Below are positions 22,879 to 35,614 of a stretch of DNA of 64,000 bases, piece by piece (within the stretch, counting starts at the first letter, position 1; each line of letters starts with the position of its first letter). Made by a program: the position numbers and the translations under genes. The DNA is from Caprimulgus europaeus (taxonomy: Eukaryota; Chordata; Aves; Caprimulgiformes; Caprimulgidae): contig OU015525.1 of NCBI GenBank assembly GCA_907165065.1, forward strand, positions 41,522,037-41,586,036, read 5' to 3'. The notes under the pieces were generated by a model, which was given only the letters and a program-made list of their open reading frames with translations, was not told the origin of the DNA and searched no databases.

Positions 22879-25170
22879 ATCAGAGGGAATAAAGTAGGGC
22901 CAATGCTAGAGAAGACATAGAGGAGCTACTAAGAGTGGCTACTGCCAGAGCCCCACTAGTCATGGATGTTAATAATGAAGTTAGGTCAGTATCTAAATAA
23001 CCTTTGGAGTTTAATGAATTGATCAAATTCCAAATTTGGACTGCTACAGTCTTTACAGACACAGGAAATTTAAAATTGATAATATAACTTGTTAAAACTG
23101 TGAGAGAGTTTGGAAACGAACTGCAGTAGCCCACAACATCAGTAATAATCCTTTAGGTCAGTGCCAATATTTATAATGGCAGTGCACTTAAGCTTATCCT
23201 TCCACATTTTGGGACATTATCAGTGATCTTGCCTTCCATAAACTGGTCTGTTTGGTTAGTAATGTAAGTCCTGTGAGTATACATAGCAGTCACGCAGCAG
23301 TGGGAAACACCACAAATTTCTTGGGGGTGATGATGGCAGTATAGTCTATGCTCACGGTGGATAACAAGTGCCAGATCAAAAACAAACAACTTGGTTACTG
23401 GAAGACACATAAGTATGAGCATCCCTTTGTCCTCTGTGTTTTTGTGTAGCCTCCTGTGAATGAGGAATATTTCCATCTTGGAAAAACCTACTGCTTAAGA
23501 ACAGAAGTGAAATCCATGACATGCATGGCCCGATGTGCTAGGTGGCAGCAAAGGCAGCCAAAGCCACCCCTCCATTCACTCTGGCTCTAGACCCTCCTGA
23601 GCTACGGTTTTCTCAGCAAATCGAACTCTCTTCCCCTTGCCCAGTGAAAAGAAGCGCAGATCAGCACATGAGAATAACCTTGATGTAAACTGGTTAAAAT
23701 ATGCATTATCTGTGGACAACATACTTTACAGTGTGGTTTAATTTAGAATTCACTCAGTCCAAAAACATGCCAGAGAGCAGGTTTCCAACCCATCTTCACA
23801 TCAGACTCACCTGCAGTTCTGTGCTTGACCATGGGTCTGAAATGCTCCCACAGCAAAAATACTGTACAATATTAGTGTTTTCCTACTTTCCAGCTTCATT
23901 TCTGATGTCACTGAACAAATGCAATTTTTACCTGTGCAATATTCAAGAGAGGAATAACTTCTCATCTTTAATCTCCCTTTCCAAGTTTCCCATTGCTGTG
24001 ATAGGAAGTCACAGCTCCTTCCCATGCTCACAGGTCTGTAGGTGCATTATTAGCAGTATTAACTCAAGCCTCTTACTAGCTCCCAAGCTAAGTAAAGTAG
24101 GAGAAAAACCCTGCTTGAATAAAAGCCACTTGGGGCTTTTATTACCAAGTTCTTGTATTTAGTTTTTAAGCATGTTTTTTACTGGAACTATAGATATTTC
24201 TTTCTTCTTTTAAGGCAGGAGAGACAAGAAGGGCTCTGAACAAACACTTTTCAAGCCACGTGCAAGAATTTCTCTCATTTATTTGTTAAGAATCTGATTA
24301 AACTCTCTGCTACCTTTGTTCAGCCTAAAAAGAAATTGCTTTATTTCTTTCATGCAGAAGGTTTATATTAAAAGTCCCCTGAAGAAAGCTTCTGCCCCAG
24401 AGGTTAATGATTTACCTAAAATAATAGGGAGTAAATCCTTTACCCGAGGCTAACTAGTCCCACACTGTGGAAGCTACCCACCCAGTTAATGTGTCCCATG
24501 AAGCCCTGCATTTAGGGAGAGGAGTATGAAGCCATGTTAGAGGTCTCCAGCTCCTTTCAGAGACATCTAAATGCAAAGACAAGACCTTTAGGTGGAGAGC
24601 CCTGGCTTCAGAAAGGCTGGTCAGCCCAGCTGCCCCACTTGCTCAAGGCAAATGTTCCTCTGGGGATGTGGGACAGTCCAGCTCAGTGGAGAAGACCAAA
24701 AATGCTCCTTGTGCTGCCTTTCTAGGGGATGCTGTTTCACCTCACCAATTATCTACTCATGGGGTGTCATCAAATGACTTTCTGGTGCTCAAGATCATGT
24801 CTTTGATGTCTTCTGCCCCCTGATTCACATGAATGGTTAAGAAAATTACTTAAGAGTGTGTTTCTATTACCTGCCTTTCTGAGCCTTTGCTGGGGAGTCA
24901 CAGGATTATAGGGACTGAGGATTTAGGACCCATTTGAAATAAGACAGCTACCAGCAGTGTTTCTGGGCTGCTGATCCCTCCATTATGCTTTGCCAAGCTA
25001 CAGTAACAAACCACTCCCTTCAGACCCTTAGCAAACAACAAGGTACATGTGAAAAATAATACATTGAAGAATCCATCTGTCACATATCATCCCTACTTGC
25101 AGTCAGATTCACTTACCCAAGATATATACATATATATTCTGTTCTCTTTTTTAACTCATGCTAATTATTT
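22879..25170. other. Intergenic, no gene seen
   Basis: The region includes open frames of up to 153 codons (for example + strand 23701-24162) without domains, splice context or recognisable homology. No repeats were identified. Confidence 0.55.
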
Positions 25171-25176
25171 AGTTGT

Positions 25177-26169
25177 TTGGTAGGTTGTTTTCCCCTTGTC
25201 CCATTCCTTGGTTACCTAAGGGAGGCCAAGAAGCAATATTTAAGAAGGAGTGGGAGCATGGCTATGGGACAGGCAGGCAGAGAGATCAGGGCACTGTCTT
25301 TTGTTGCACAAACTTGGGGTGCTGCTTGGGGTGACATTGCACATACAAATGTGGCAATGAAATCCAAGAGGGCTATTAAGGCCATTGGAGATGCTGCCAA
25401 AGATAGCAACAACTTGTGTAACAGTTTAATGATTAAAGCACTTGCCCAGGAGGTGGAAGTAGGAGAAACTAAACCTTCCTTGACACAAAGGGGTTTGAAT
25501 ACAGCAAGATCAAGGAAGTAGCTGCATCTTCCCTAGAGTTTTTCATAACTGTTGGGCTCACGACAAGACTGGGGTGAGGCTCAGCTCTCCCTTCCCCAGT
25601 ACTCAGTGGGGCTCATTGAATGACGATGCTTTCAGGAGCCTGAAGGGGGAATAAAAACAATAAAGCACCTTCTTCTGTCACCTGCCTTTCTCAGGTGATG
25701 GAGGAGTCCTGGGTTTCTGTGCTCCCCTGACAGCTCCAAGAGCAGAGCCAGGACATCTCCTTTCCTGGCAGCAGGGTCAGGCTCCTCTCGCTTCTCCTCT
25801 ACTCGGTGCTGTGGTCCGGCCGGGCAGCGGCTGGGGAGTGTGGCCGCATGTTGGAAGAGGACTTTGGCTCTGAGGGGCCAAGGAGTGGGAAGGACCTGCT
25901 GGCCTGCTCCCTGGGCAAGCACAACCATTTTGGAGATCTTCCTTCCAGACAGCGCACAGTGCCCCAACCATGGTGGCCAGACCACCCTGTTCTGCTGCTC
26001 TGGGCAAGGTGCTTGTTGGGGTATCTGGTGGTTTCCTGGGAGTTTCTGCTGGGACAGCACCATTAAGATTGTCCAAGTCCCAGGTCAAGTCTTCTTCCAG
26101 TCCAAGAGGTAGTCGGGGAGCCACTTGCATCACTCCTGCACTTAGGGATAGCAGCTCCTGTGATAGCAC
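25177..26169. other. GC-richer island with overlapping orphan ORFs
   Basis: Composition rises well above the flanks, particularly at 25730-26110. Frames include + 25177-25521 (114 codons), - 25777-26169 (130 codons, proline-rich, starting MLSQELLSLSAG) and an overlapping - 25632-26063 (143 codons). I recognise no family. Overlapping frames on both strands are expected in GC-rich DNA, so none is called as a gene. Confidence 0.4.
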
Positions 26170-26175
26170 TGCCTA

Positions 26176-26253
26176 GAAAAATAGAATAATTAATGGTGGA
26201 AAGGGTCTCTGGAGATCATCTGTCCCAAACCATTTTCCAAGCTGGGTCAACTT
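26176..26253 (-). mobile_element. Short CR1 3'-end fragment
   Basis: AAAATAGAATAATTAATGG followed by GGTCTCTGGAGATCATCTGT and a CCCAAACC stretch matches the reverse complement of a CR1 3' terminus. It is only about 78 bp long and diverged. It abuts the GC-rich island. Confidence 0.7.
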
Positions 26254-26365
26254 TTATCTTGTTTGGTAGTAATTTCAGCTCAAAAGTTAGCATCCTTTTG
26301 CCAATTCACAAGGATAAAAGTTTTAAAAAAGATGCTAGACCCATGGTAAAATGACCACAGTGTAC

Positions 26366-26371
26366 TTTATT
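26366..26371 (-). terminator. XKR4: Candidate distal poly(A) signal of XKR4
   Basis: The + strand TTTATT is AATAAA on the minus strand, preceded by an AU-rich stretch and followed by GTACACTGTGGTCATTTT. It is immediately downstream of an AT-rich block and close to where recognisable repeats resume (26253 and below). AATAAA is common in AT-rich DNA, so this is a guess. Confidence 0.35.
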
Positions 26372-29300
26372 TAATGATTTTGGTACCTTGTGTTGCAATA
26401 AAATAAAAAAAATCTACAAAATCCAAATATATAAAATTTTCAAGTTTTCTTTTTAAGTTTTACAAGAAAAATCAAGTTGTAACCAAGGAAATTTGTTAGT
26501 ATGAAGCACTACTTTCAACTTCATTTCATCACAAATTGCAACTTACTTAACAGACCAAAAGAACTATGGTACTGCAGTACATCAAATACTTCACACACTG
26601 TGTTCTTTACTATAGCACATGTAACCTCTGCCACGGGAGGCAGCGGTCTCTAGCCAATAAAGACACTCTTCACAATCTGAACTCTAAAGGAATGTTTGTA
26701 TACATGGATTCAGAATATATATATTTACAGGAAGATTTTTATTTTTTTTTAATAACTATTTTGATTCTTCATTTCAAATAAAATACCAAATACATTTTTA
26801 CAATGTTTACAAGTCAAAGCACAAGTTCTGCAATGATTATCATTCACCTCAAGTCACTGTGCTTGTACTGGGGGGATATCTACACTGTTCCATAAATGCA
26901 AACGTGATCTTCCATCACTTTATTTCCACCACGGTGACTAAGGAGTATAAGCACAGTAACAATTATTTCAGCACAATCAGTGTATAATGCAACAGTTTAC
27001 AACAGAGAACTGAGAAACTATTGGTCCATTCTGTTCAATTTGCTGTTTATCTGCCAACTGTTACGTTAGTCTGTCACATAAATTGTGTACAAGAGAAGAG
27101 TTAAATAACACAACTTGAATAGGAAAGAGCACACATTTTTTAAGGCAAATTAATAAGCAGCTTATGGTGGTTTTTGTTAAACTATACCCCAACGGAACCT
27201 AAAAATAAAATGTATGTTCTGCAACTGTCAATAATTATGTCTTGTTAAATTATTCTCCTCTATAAATTGATCAACATGGCTTTGAACCTGGTTATTCAAA
27301 ATGGAAAGAAATCCTCCCCCCGCCAATCCCCAAATATAGAAAGTGCATGACTTCATATACACCAAAACAAAACAAAAGGCAGCTGAGGTAGTTAGATGTA
27401 AAATGTATTTATGAAACAAAACCTGAAAAACTAAACCTAGGACATATACAGTAAAAATCCACTCATTTGGATTAATTTTTTATCATGCAATAATTTAAAG
27501 AAGGAAACTTTATGATTTCTGAAAAAAAAAAAAAGAAATAGTAGTAATGTAGTAATGAACACAGAATATACTATTGGAATTTGAATTTCAAGTACTTGAG
27601 TCTATTTGTATGTGCATTTTTTACAGGCTTTTTATAGTATTAGGAAGTAATTTACTTTTTATCAGGTATCACATGAGATCTGGTCTACTTCTGGGACTGC
27701 AGCTCCTGGAAAGCAGAAATACACTGTGAGTGCCTGAAGATGTGCCACCATGTGTGCCCAGAGGCACCACCATCTCAGCTTGGGTGAACTTCTATGCACC
27801 CCTCCTCCACCAAGGCCACCTGAGAGTCACAGGGCCAGGGATCCTGTGCCTACATCTCCCAGGGACTGATCAACTACATGTCCTGGGAGCATGCCTGGGA
27901 TATACCCACATGTCTGGATCCGTGCAGGATGTGCCCACATGCTGGAGAACCCCCACATGATGTTCCTGCAGAGCCTGTCTGTACATACCCAGTCCAGGCA
28001 GAGGCCCCACACACCAAGCAGTCCCCAAAGCCAGGATCAGCCTCCACTTGGACCACAGAGTCACAGCTCCTTTTGGGCCTTTCTGCCCATGCCCAGCACC
28101 ATTTCATTTCCACCCTCACAGTGACCTTTTCTCATCTGGAGAGAGGAACAGTGTTCCCCCTCCTTCAGACAGGCCAGTCTTCAAGAAAGTGTTGGCTTGA
28201 GTCCACTCAGGATGAGCAGGGATTTGGGTTTACACCATGGTCCCAGAGCTCCAGCTAACAGTCCCTGGCAGAGAGGCAGCCCCAGCTCTCCCTTCTGTTC
28301 CTGCTTCTGAAGAGGAGCAGGCAGTTTTCTCTACCAAAACGCACAACTTGAATGTGCAGGTGCAAGAAAAGACTTCAGGCTCTGGGAATGAATTTCACAA
28401 AAAAAGGCCTACTTCTAGGAGACAGACAAATTGCAGATGTGTTCCTGTCTTCAGTAGTAACAACCTAATATGTACCATTACTGAACGTGCAACCCGCTGG
28501 CTGTTCCGAGTCCTACTGCTAGATCCCACTGCTGATGGTCATACATGGGTACATGCAATCTGGTATTGTGAATTCTGCATTAGGCACCTGGCTTGAAGAA
28601 ATCACAGCAGGGAGCATCACAAACTGAAATAGTCTTGGTGTGGTTTTTTTTTTAGATTGACCTGTGAAAACATAGAGTTTTTACTTCTGAAATGTGTGCA
28701 TATAGTTTCCATGTAACTTCTGAAAGAGAAAAGTGTATTTGTGCCTTCTTCTGGTTTTGTTTTCTACTAAATGAGGAAATCCCGAAACTCATTTTTTTGT
28801 TTGTTTAATTTCACCTCTCTAAGCTCTGTGTATTTTGATTATGATTTTCAAAAGTGATGTATGGTTTTGACCAACTTCATCTCTGACAGCCCAAAATGAG
28901 GAGTCACTGATGTTCATAGTGTGCTGAACCTACGTACTACGATGGCAGAGCCACTAGTAATTGCCCATTACACTTGCTCATCCTGGCCTTTAATTTGTCT
29001 ATTTCTTGCCACAGAACTGAGTGGAAAACTAGAAAACTGGAGGGTGAGATTTCTTGGAGTGGTATGGTATTGCAGCTTTCCCCAGAATGTTTGTCAAGAG
29101 TTCCTGCTCAGTTGCTCATTTGTTTGGGTTTTTTTGGAAGAGGGAGTGGGGCTGTGAGAATCTCAGGTTCTCAGAGAAGTCAAGGCTTTATATAGTTCTA
29201 TGTAAACCTAAGCATAAAAAGATGATAATTTGATTTTGAAGGGGAGAGAAGGATTTTTCAGGCCTTATTTAATAAAACACAAAGATGCTAAAAGGCACAT

Positions 29301-32300
29301 CTTTGAAATAGATGTAAAAATCTTTTCCTTCACATGTAACAGCAGTAAAGGCAATCCTTTGTTTTTCCTATGCGTATAGTTTGCAAAGGACAGAAACCCA
29401 CAAACTGCATTTTTGAGGACTGCATTCCACTGGCTAATAAACTTGTGTTTTCAGCACTAACCTCTACAGAGTAGGCATCCAGCTTGATGTTTCAGTGTTT
29501 TGGCACTGTGGGCATTTGACATGCATAGGCATCCTCTTCACCATGTCGCAATTTTGATTTGCTGCCTTTCCTTTTCACAGGGGCACGCTACAAGTAATAC
29601 CTCCAAGTCTCAGTGCTCACAGGCAACATTTGCCCCAAGAAGAAGCAGTCCCCTTCCCAACCACCAGTTCGTGACCAGTTGTAGCCACTGGAGAAACTGG
29701 AACAAAAAGAGGATCTACCTGCACCCGCCTGATCCTGCCCTCATGTCATCGAGGTGCCTCTGTCCCTTCTCTGTGTGACCCAGCACTAAAGACTGCAATG
29801 AGGTTTGTCAGGATCCAAATCCCAGATCCGTTTTCAGGGGTTTCAGTGGTGAAAGCATGACAGGCAAGTACTGTGGAGGGCTGGGGTTGCAGGCTGGCAC
29901 GGAAAGCAGGGGGGACTCTTGCCTGAGCATAGGGTAAAATTTCACTGCCCCAACTTGTCCACTTTTTACCCTGATGCCCTGATGTCCAGTGACTTAGGCT
30001 TTATAGAGAGAATGTTCTTGAAATTGAAAAGTATAGCTTAAAGGATACTTTTTCATAGAAAATATCAAAATACTATTAATATAGTAATAAGCCATCTGAA
30101 AATTTAAACAGCTATTTTAATTTATCCTGGAGTCCAGCCAGGTATCTTGGTCTCATCTAGCGACTAGCAGAATTGGAAGACCTAGAAATGCTTTAGTATT
30201 ATTTCCAGTGGAATGTTTTGGGTTTTTTTAATACAAAGTCTGACTTTCCTTCCTCAGACATTTTCATAGACTTAGCCTAATCAGTATTGGGTGCACAATG
30301 ACTGACAGTTTCACTTGATAGTAAAGTTCAAGTGAACTGTAAAATAGTTATTAAAGAGATTCCTTAAAAATAAATTTCACTTAGAGAGGCATTGTGAAAT
30401 TTCTAAGCAAAATGCCCATGTGCTTACTCTTGGGACTTAGTGGACTCCATTAAAGTCAAAAGAAAGTAATCCATTTGCTACAGTGGACCTTCAGGGAAGC
30501 CCTTTATGATTATAAACTGCCTGTAATCAAAGCAAATCCCAGTATAATAAACACTCCTGTCTGAAGTGCTGGTGTAAGTATGACTTATTGACGTGTTCAC
30601 CAGGCAGAATTTCTCTATCAGTCCTTTAAGAGTGTCTTTTGGTTTGTTTTTATTTTTGCTTAGCTGTAGATCATTCAAGAAGGTTTTATAAGCACAACTG
30701 TTATCAAGTCTGTCTTTTAAGATCATTTGCCTCACATGAAATTGCTTTGGAAGGCTCACCTGTTTTACTAATAGCCTAGAAACATTTTTTGCACACATTT
30801 CCCCAAACCAAATCAAATTCACCAGTCAATCTGAAAACAAAATTTGGGTTCTGTGTCTTAAGAGATGAAGGGTGGAAACACGCACAAATTAGCCTTATCT
30901 GAACACACATTTTGCTGTAATGACTGGAGAATATGGTCTTTTTAATTACTACTGGGTTTATTAACAGTTTTCGTAGGAATCCATTTGGAAGATCCACTGT
31001 GAATTAACTGACACGCTCCTTGCACATCACAAATTTCAAGAGAACAAGGTATACTGAAGAAGAACAATTAAAGTTGGTTTTATTTTCTTTTTTCCTTTCC
31101 TTTTTTTTTGTTACAAGAAGCTTACAGAGAGCTGCACAAAGTTTTAAAGCACAGCTGTACTGTGGAAAATTACTATAAAATCAACACGGTAAGGAAACGT
31201 GTTTATTGCGTCCCAGTGGGTACCACTTCTAACGCACTTGGCTTACAGGGAGAAGATGACTCTCCAGTTTGCTAGTGCCATAGGTCAAATCCAGAAGTCA
31301 AAAATGGGCTTTGTATGGCTCTGCAGCACGAGGAATAACAATTGTGAGGTCAGCATTTGATCAAATATGCAAATAAGTAAGCATGTGAAGAAGAACAGAG
31401 CCAGTTCAGGCTGTTGAGACAGCCTTACACACGGAATGGCACCTGCAGGAAAATACAATGATGCTCATTTGTTAGCATAAATATTAGAATAATAGCTTGT
31501 TAATAATATACAACACAAAGAATAGACAGCAAAATATCTGTCCCCTCAAGCAGAACAAATTACACAGGGGACAGTTTCTGCCCTTGAGAATCAATGGGAA
31601 TTGATTTAAAGGAACTGCAGTCCTGTTAAAGAAGAGCCGCAGTGGGGTAGAGGATCTGTACTGGCTAATCCAACGTGATCCCTATTTAGTGGTTGTTTTG
31701 TGAGTCAGCAATGATCTCAGAAACAAAGTATATTTATATTTCAGTTACACCAAGACTTTGGAATGATGAAGTAAGATCTATTGAGCAGAAAATATGACAG
31801 CTGTCTTTAAAAAATGTTTCTGCTTTGCACTCAATAAAATTACTTCAGAATTTGCATCTTTAACTTGATTTTCCTTCTCTGACTATAGAAGTTATCTCAA
31901 TAGTCAGGTGTTATGCAAAGGAATTTTTGAGTTTTGTACTACTACATGAGAAAAAAAATATCTGCTAGATAACCTGAAAATTGTTTTCTCTCATCAGTTG
32001 TGGTTTGCATATGAGACTCATAAGCATAGGAGGAAAACAGAAGCCAGGAAAAAAAATCAAAATAGTTCATAGGAAATTTTGCAGACTTGTTTGAGAGAAG
32101 CTTTGAAGAAAACAGACCTGTCATGACATGCTACACTGACAGATTATGAATGAGGCTATGGATGCCCTCAAGGTGATTTCTGCTGAAGTCAGGGTGATAC
32201 TGTTCCTGCTTCTAAACAAGAAAAAATTGATAACTGATAGTATGGTTGAAAATCCTTCAGCAGTGATTTCCATGATGAGCTGAGTGACAGATACCTGAGC

Positions 32301-35300
32301 ATGAACAAATACTGAGGGCTCACCTACTCTAAAGATTCACAGCTCTTCCCTTATTATAAGGATTTTACCACGTCATCTACTGATAGTATCTATTTTTTAT
32401 CCTGCTCTACACCTTTACAAGCGTACCCAACCCATATTCCCCGCCCATCCCCCCATGGATGTGCTCCTTAGCTGTGCAGGAACAAGCTGATGTGAGGACT
32501 GTCAGCACTAAAGGAACATGGGCCTGCAAATCTACTACTTGCTTATGGATGCACTGCATGAGAAAATGCACAAACACTTGAATAACAACAAGCCTCTAAT
32601 ATTCCATATACAGAAAACCCCATCTTCTGAGCCTATTTTAAACTCTATGTTTTTTGTGGAAGCCATCTGTCATTTATCCTCTAAAGAAAATAATAAAAAA
32701 GAAGTTCTTTGACCAATAATCTATTATAAAGATCTATGATTTCTAAATTTTACAATCATTGGCATAACAGCCATACAAAATCCTGTCTCCCAGGCCTTAG
32801 TTTGAGACATCTTTGTAACTTATTGCTAATAAACAACTCCTGTCAATATCCATGAAGTTGTATCTAAAAACCATCTTTCACTGTCTCCCTGTCTGTTCCA
32901 GTTAGTTTGTAACATATCTAGAACTTTCTCAGTCAACATCTTTCCTAGAGGAGAGAGTAACTGCACCATAAATAGTATTTTGGCATTTAGGTTTGTTGTT
33001 TTTTTGTTTGTTTGGTTTTTTTTGCTGTTTGCTGAAAGACTCTGCTCCTCCCTTTATTCACTGAAACAGCAGGGGCAGCTTTTCCACAGTTTTTTTTTTT
33101 CACAAATATCTCTTAATCCTGACCAGAGGAATAATTTCTTTGCTTTCATGTCTTTTTGATCTCTGGCCTCCCTGCTAAGGTTATCAGTGGAGATGCTTCC
33201 ACAATAGAAGGTATGTACGGATTACTCATTGATGTACATACATGTGTATCCTGTGCAGATGGACCGGAGGGGGCTCTGGCTGCACCCTGCTTGAAAACTC
33301 TACCAGAAGGGGATACAGCCAAACCATGAGCCCTTACCAAGTCCCATGTTGCTGCAACGGTGTTCCTCCAAGTACCAGAGTTAGGTTAAATACTAAACCA
33401 CCCACTCATTCTGACTGATTTTTATAAACTGCAAGTGTACTAACCTATATCCTTCCTGCTTAAGAAAGGACTTAAATGCTTTGCTGATCACAAGCCTGTC
33501 TTTATTCAGAGATCAGGTTTGGTATAGGCAATGTTAGACTTTTTCTCCCTCTTGCTTCCTGTCAAAGTAGCTAAAATCTACCTGTGTGTTAAAAGCAATC
33601 AATAAAATATTTTCTCCACTCATTCCCCCAGTTCTTAGTGCTGCTGTTAAATGTGGTATATGTTTTGTTACAGTCATTTCTCCAGGATAAACTGTTCCAC
33701 AACCAGTACAGTCATCTCAGAAATGAAATTGTACTGCTGCTGGGTAGAATGACTGTTAGGTTGATAAGGAAATCAACAACCAGAAGGAAATTTGGCCAGT
33801 TACCCATTGATGCTAACTAGAGCTGCCTGAATCCCAGCAATCCTCTTTTAAATACAACTCCTTGCATGTACAAAACAAATCAAATGGATGAATGATTCAT
33901 AAGACGAATGATGAAAGCTTAGCTAAGATGAATTTATGAATGTTGCATTTCTTCTATATCTCTCTTTCCAGTGTGGGCAGCACGCTGAACATAGCTAACA
34001 ACGGCTTTCTTTTTTTTCCCCCAACTGATTAATGTTTGCTCATGGGAGCTTGATTACTGTATTACAAGTCACAAATTTGCAAGATTAAAAATGTCTGTTG
34101 AATTAATTAGCTGCAAATCAACCTAAGCAAAGATTGACAAGTTCCAAGCTGTTCCAATAAAATAAAAAAGGAGGAATCGATAGCAGCCACAAATACATGA
34201 CAATATGCTGGCACTTTGTGACTATAAATAGTGGCAGCTGCCCTCTCTGCTGACAAAGGAAGATTTTTCATTGTCCATGCAGTGCTGTCTAGAGGCTAAA
34301 TCCTGCCCAGATCAGTGTGGCAATATTGCCAATGGCTAAAGTGTTCTCAGAGAAATATTTCCTGTGGGCCAGCCCAATAACCTGGGGGGAGCTGGAGCTG
34401 GAACCAAGCTGTCTACCTGTCTCCCCTTTCAGCAAGACCCAACACCAGCAGTGCTGGCGCCGGGAGCGACCACAGCGTGTGCAGAGGCTGGCGGCCAGGA
34501 AGGCTACGTGTGCCCCAAAATGGGAATGCAGGGTACGACGCTGGGAGTAATTTGTGACTACTTTTGAACTTCCACTCTGTAGCTACTGCCATTGTCTGAC
34601 CCAGTCACTGCGACAATGTTAGATCTAGCTGTCCATAAATCTGATCCTGCTGGGAAGTTACTTTATTTTTCAAATGCTGTCCCTAATGCTGAATGGTGAC
34701 TCAGGTCAGGAGCTTAAGATATATACTTGAGCTTCAATGCAGCACATGCCTTCACTGGCTAGTAATCTTTTATCAGCTTCATTAAATTTTAAATTAAGTC
34801 TTATTGAACATTGTCTAAGAAACAATCTGGGATGCACAAATAATAATGCAGAACGCATACTGAAAAAAGCATGCATTGAGTAAAATTTCAGAATTAGCTA
34901 ATGCATATTCATGGTACATTTAAACTGACAGGTGTATCGTTTTCAGATACATGTATTTGAAATTTATCTTCAGTACATAATCCTTGAGCTAGCAAATCTT
35001 TCCTTCTGACAGCATGTATCAGGCAACTGCATATTTGTTGGACAACAAACACTCTTTAGTGTTCTTCAGACAAAATTCAAGTAAACCATTGTAATTATTG
35101 AAGGCTATTTCCTTCATAAACTACTGACATTGATAACTGATATTCAGTGACATAAATACAACTAACATTAAATGAAACAAAAGGTTTAATTGGTCCCATT
35201 TGCCTATATGTTTTTTTTCTTGATTAAGAAAATGTGATAAATCTGTATTTATTTTATACAAATCTTCCCCTCCCATACTCTATTATTTTCCCAAAATATT

Positions 35301-35546
35301 TAAGATGATGAAATATAGCACTAGACATATTTACTCCACAACTTTTCATTAAATTACTGGCATAATGCATTGCAAAACTGTGTCCAATAATGACCGGAAT
35401 GTTTTTTCCAATAACATACTTTTCTTTTTGCAGTTGTCACTTGATTACCCTTGATGACAATATTCCTGATGCTTTTTTTTTAGGCTTAAAATTTAAATGG
35501 ACTATAAGATTGAATCCTAATAGAATCTCAGGACTCATTGTCACGT

Positions 35547-35614
35547 GTATACACGCGCGCGCACACACACACACACACGCATATATATATGTGTGTATAT
35601 ATATATATATATAA
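35547..35614. repeat. Alternating (CG)(CA)(TA)(GT)(TA) dinucleotide tract
   Basis: A compound tract of alternating purine-pyrimidine: GTATACACGCGCGCG, then CACACA, then ATATATATATGTGTGT and ATATAT. A 12-bp palindrome CGTGTATACACG overlaps its left end (35544-35555). Confidence 0.95.

Noticed and set aside
23701-24162. 153-codon + strand frame
   Set aside because: No recognisable family or hydrophobic/catalytic pattern, intergenic, and an overlapping opposite-strand frame exists; treated as chance.
28237-28596. 119-codon + strand frame in the GC-richer patch at 27.7-28.6 kb
   Set aside because: No homology recognised, composition-driven, and several overlapping frames on both strands at 27730-28258 show the same effect.
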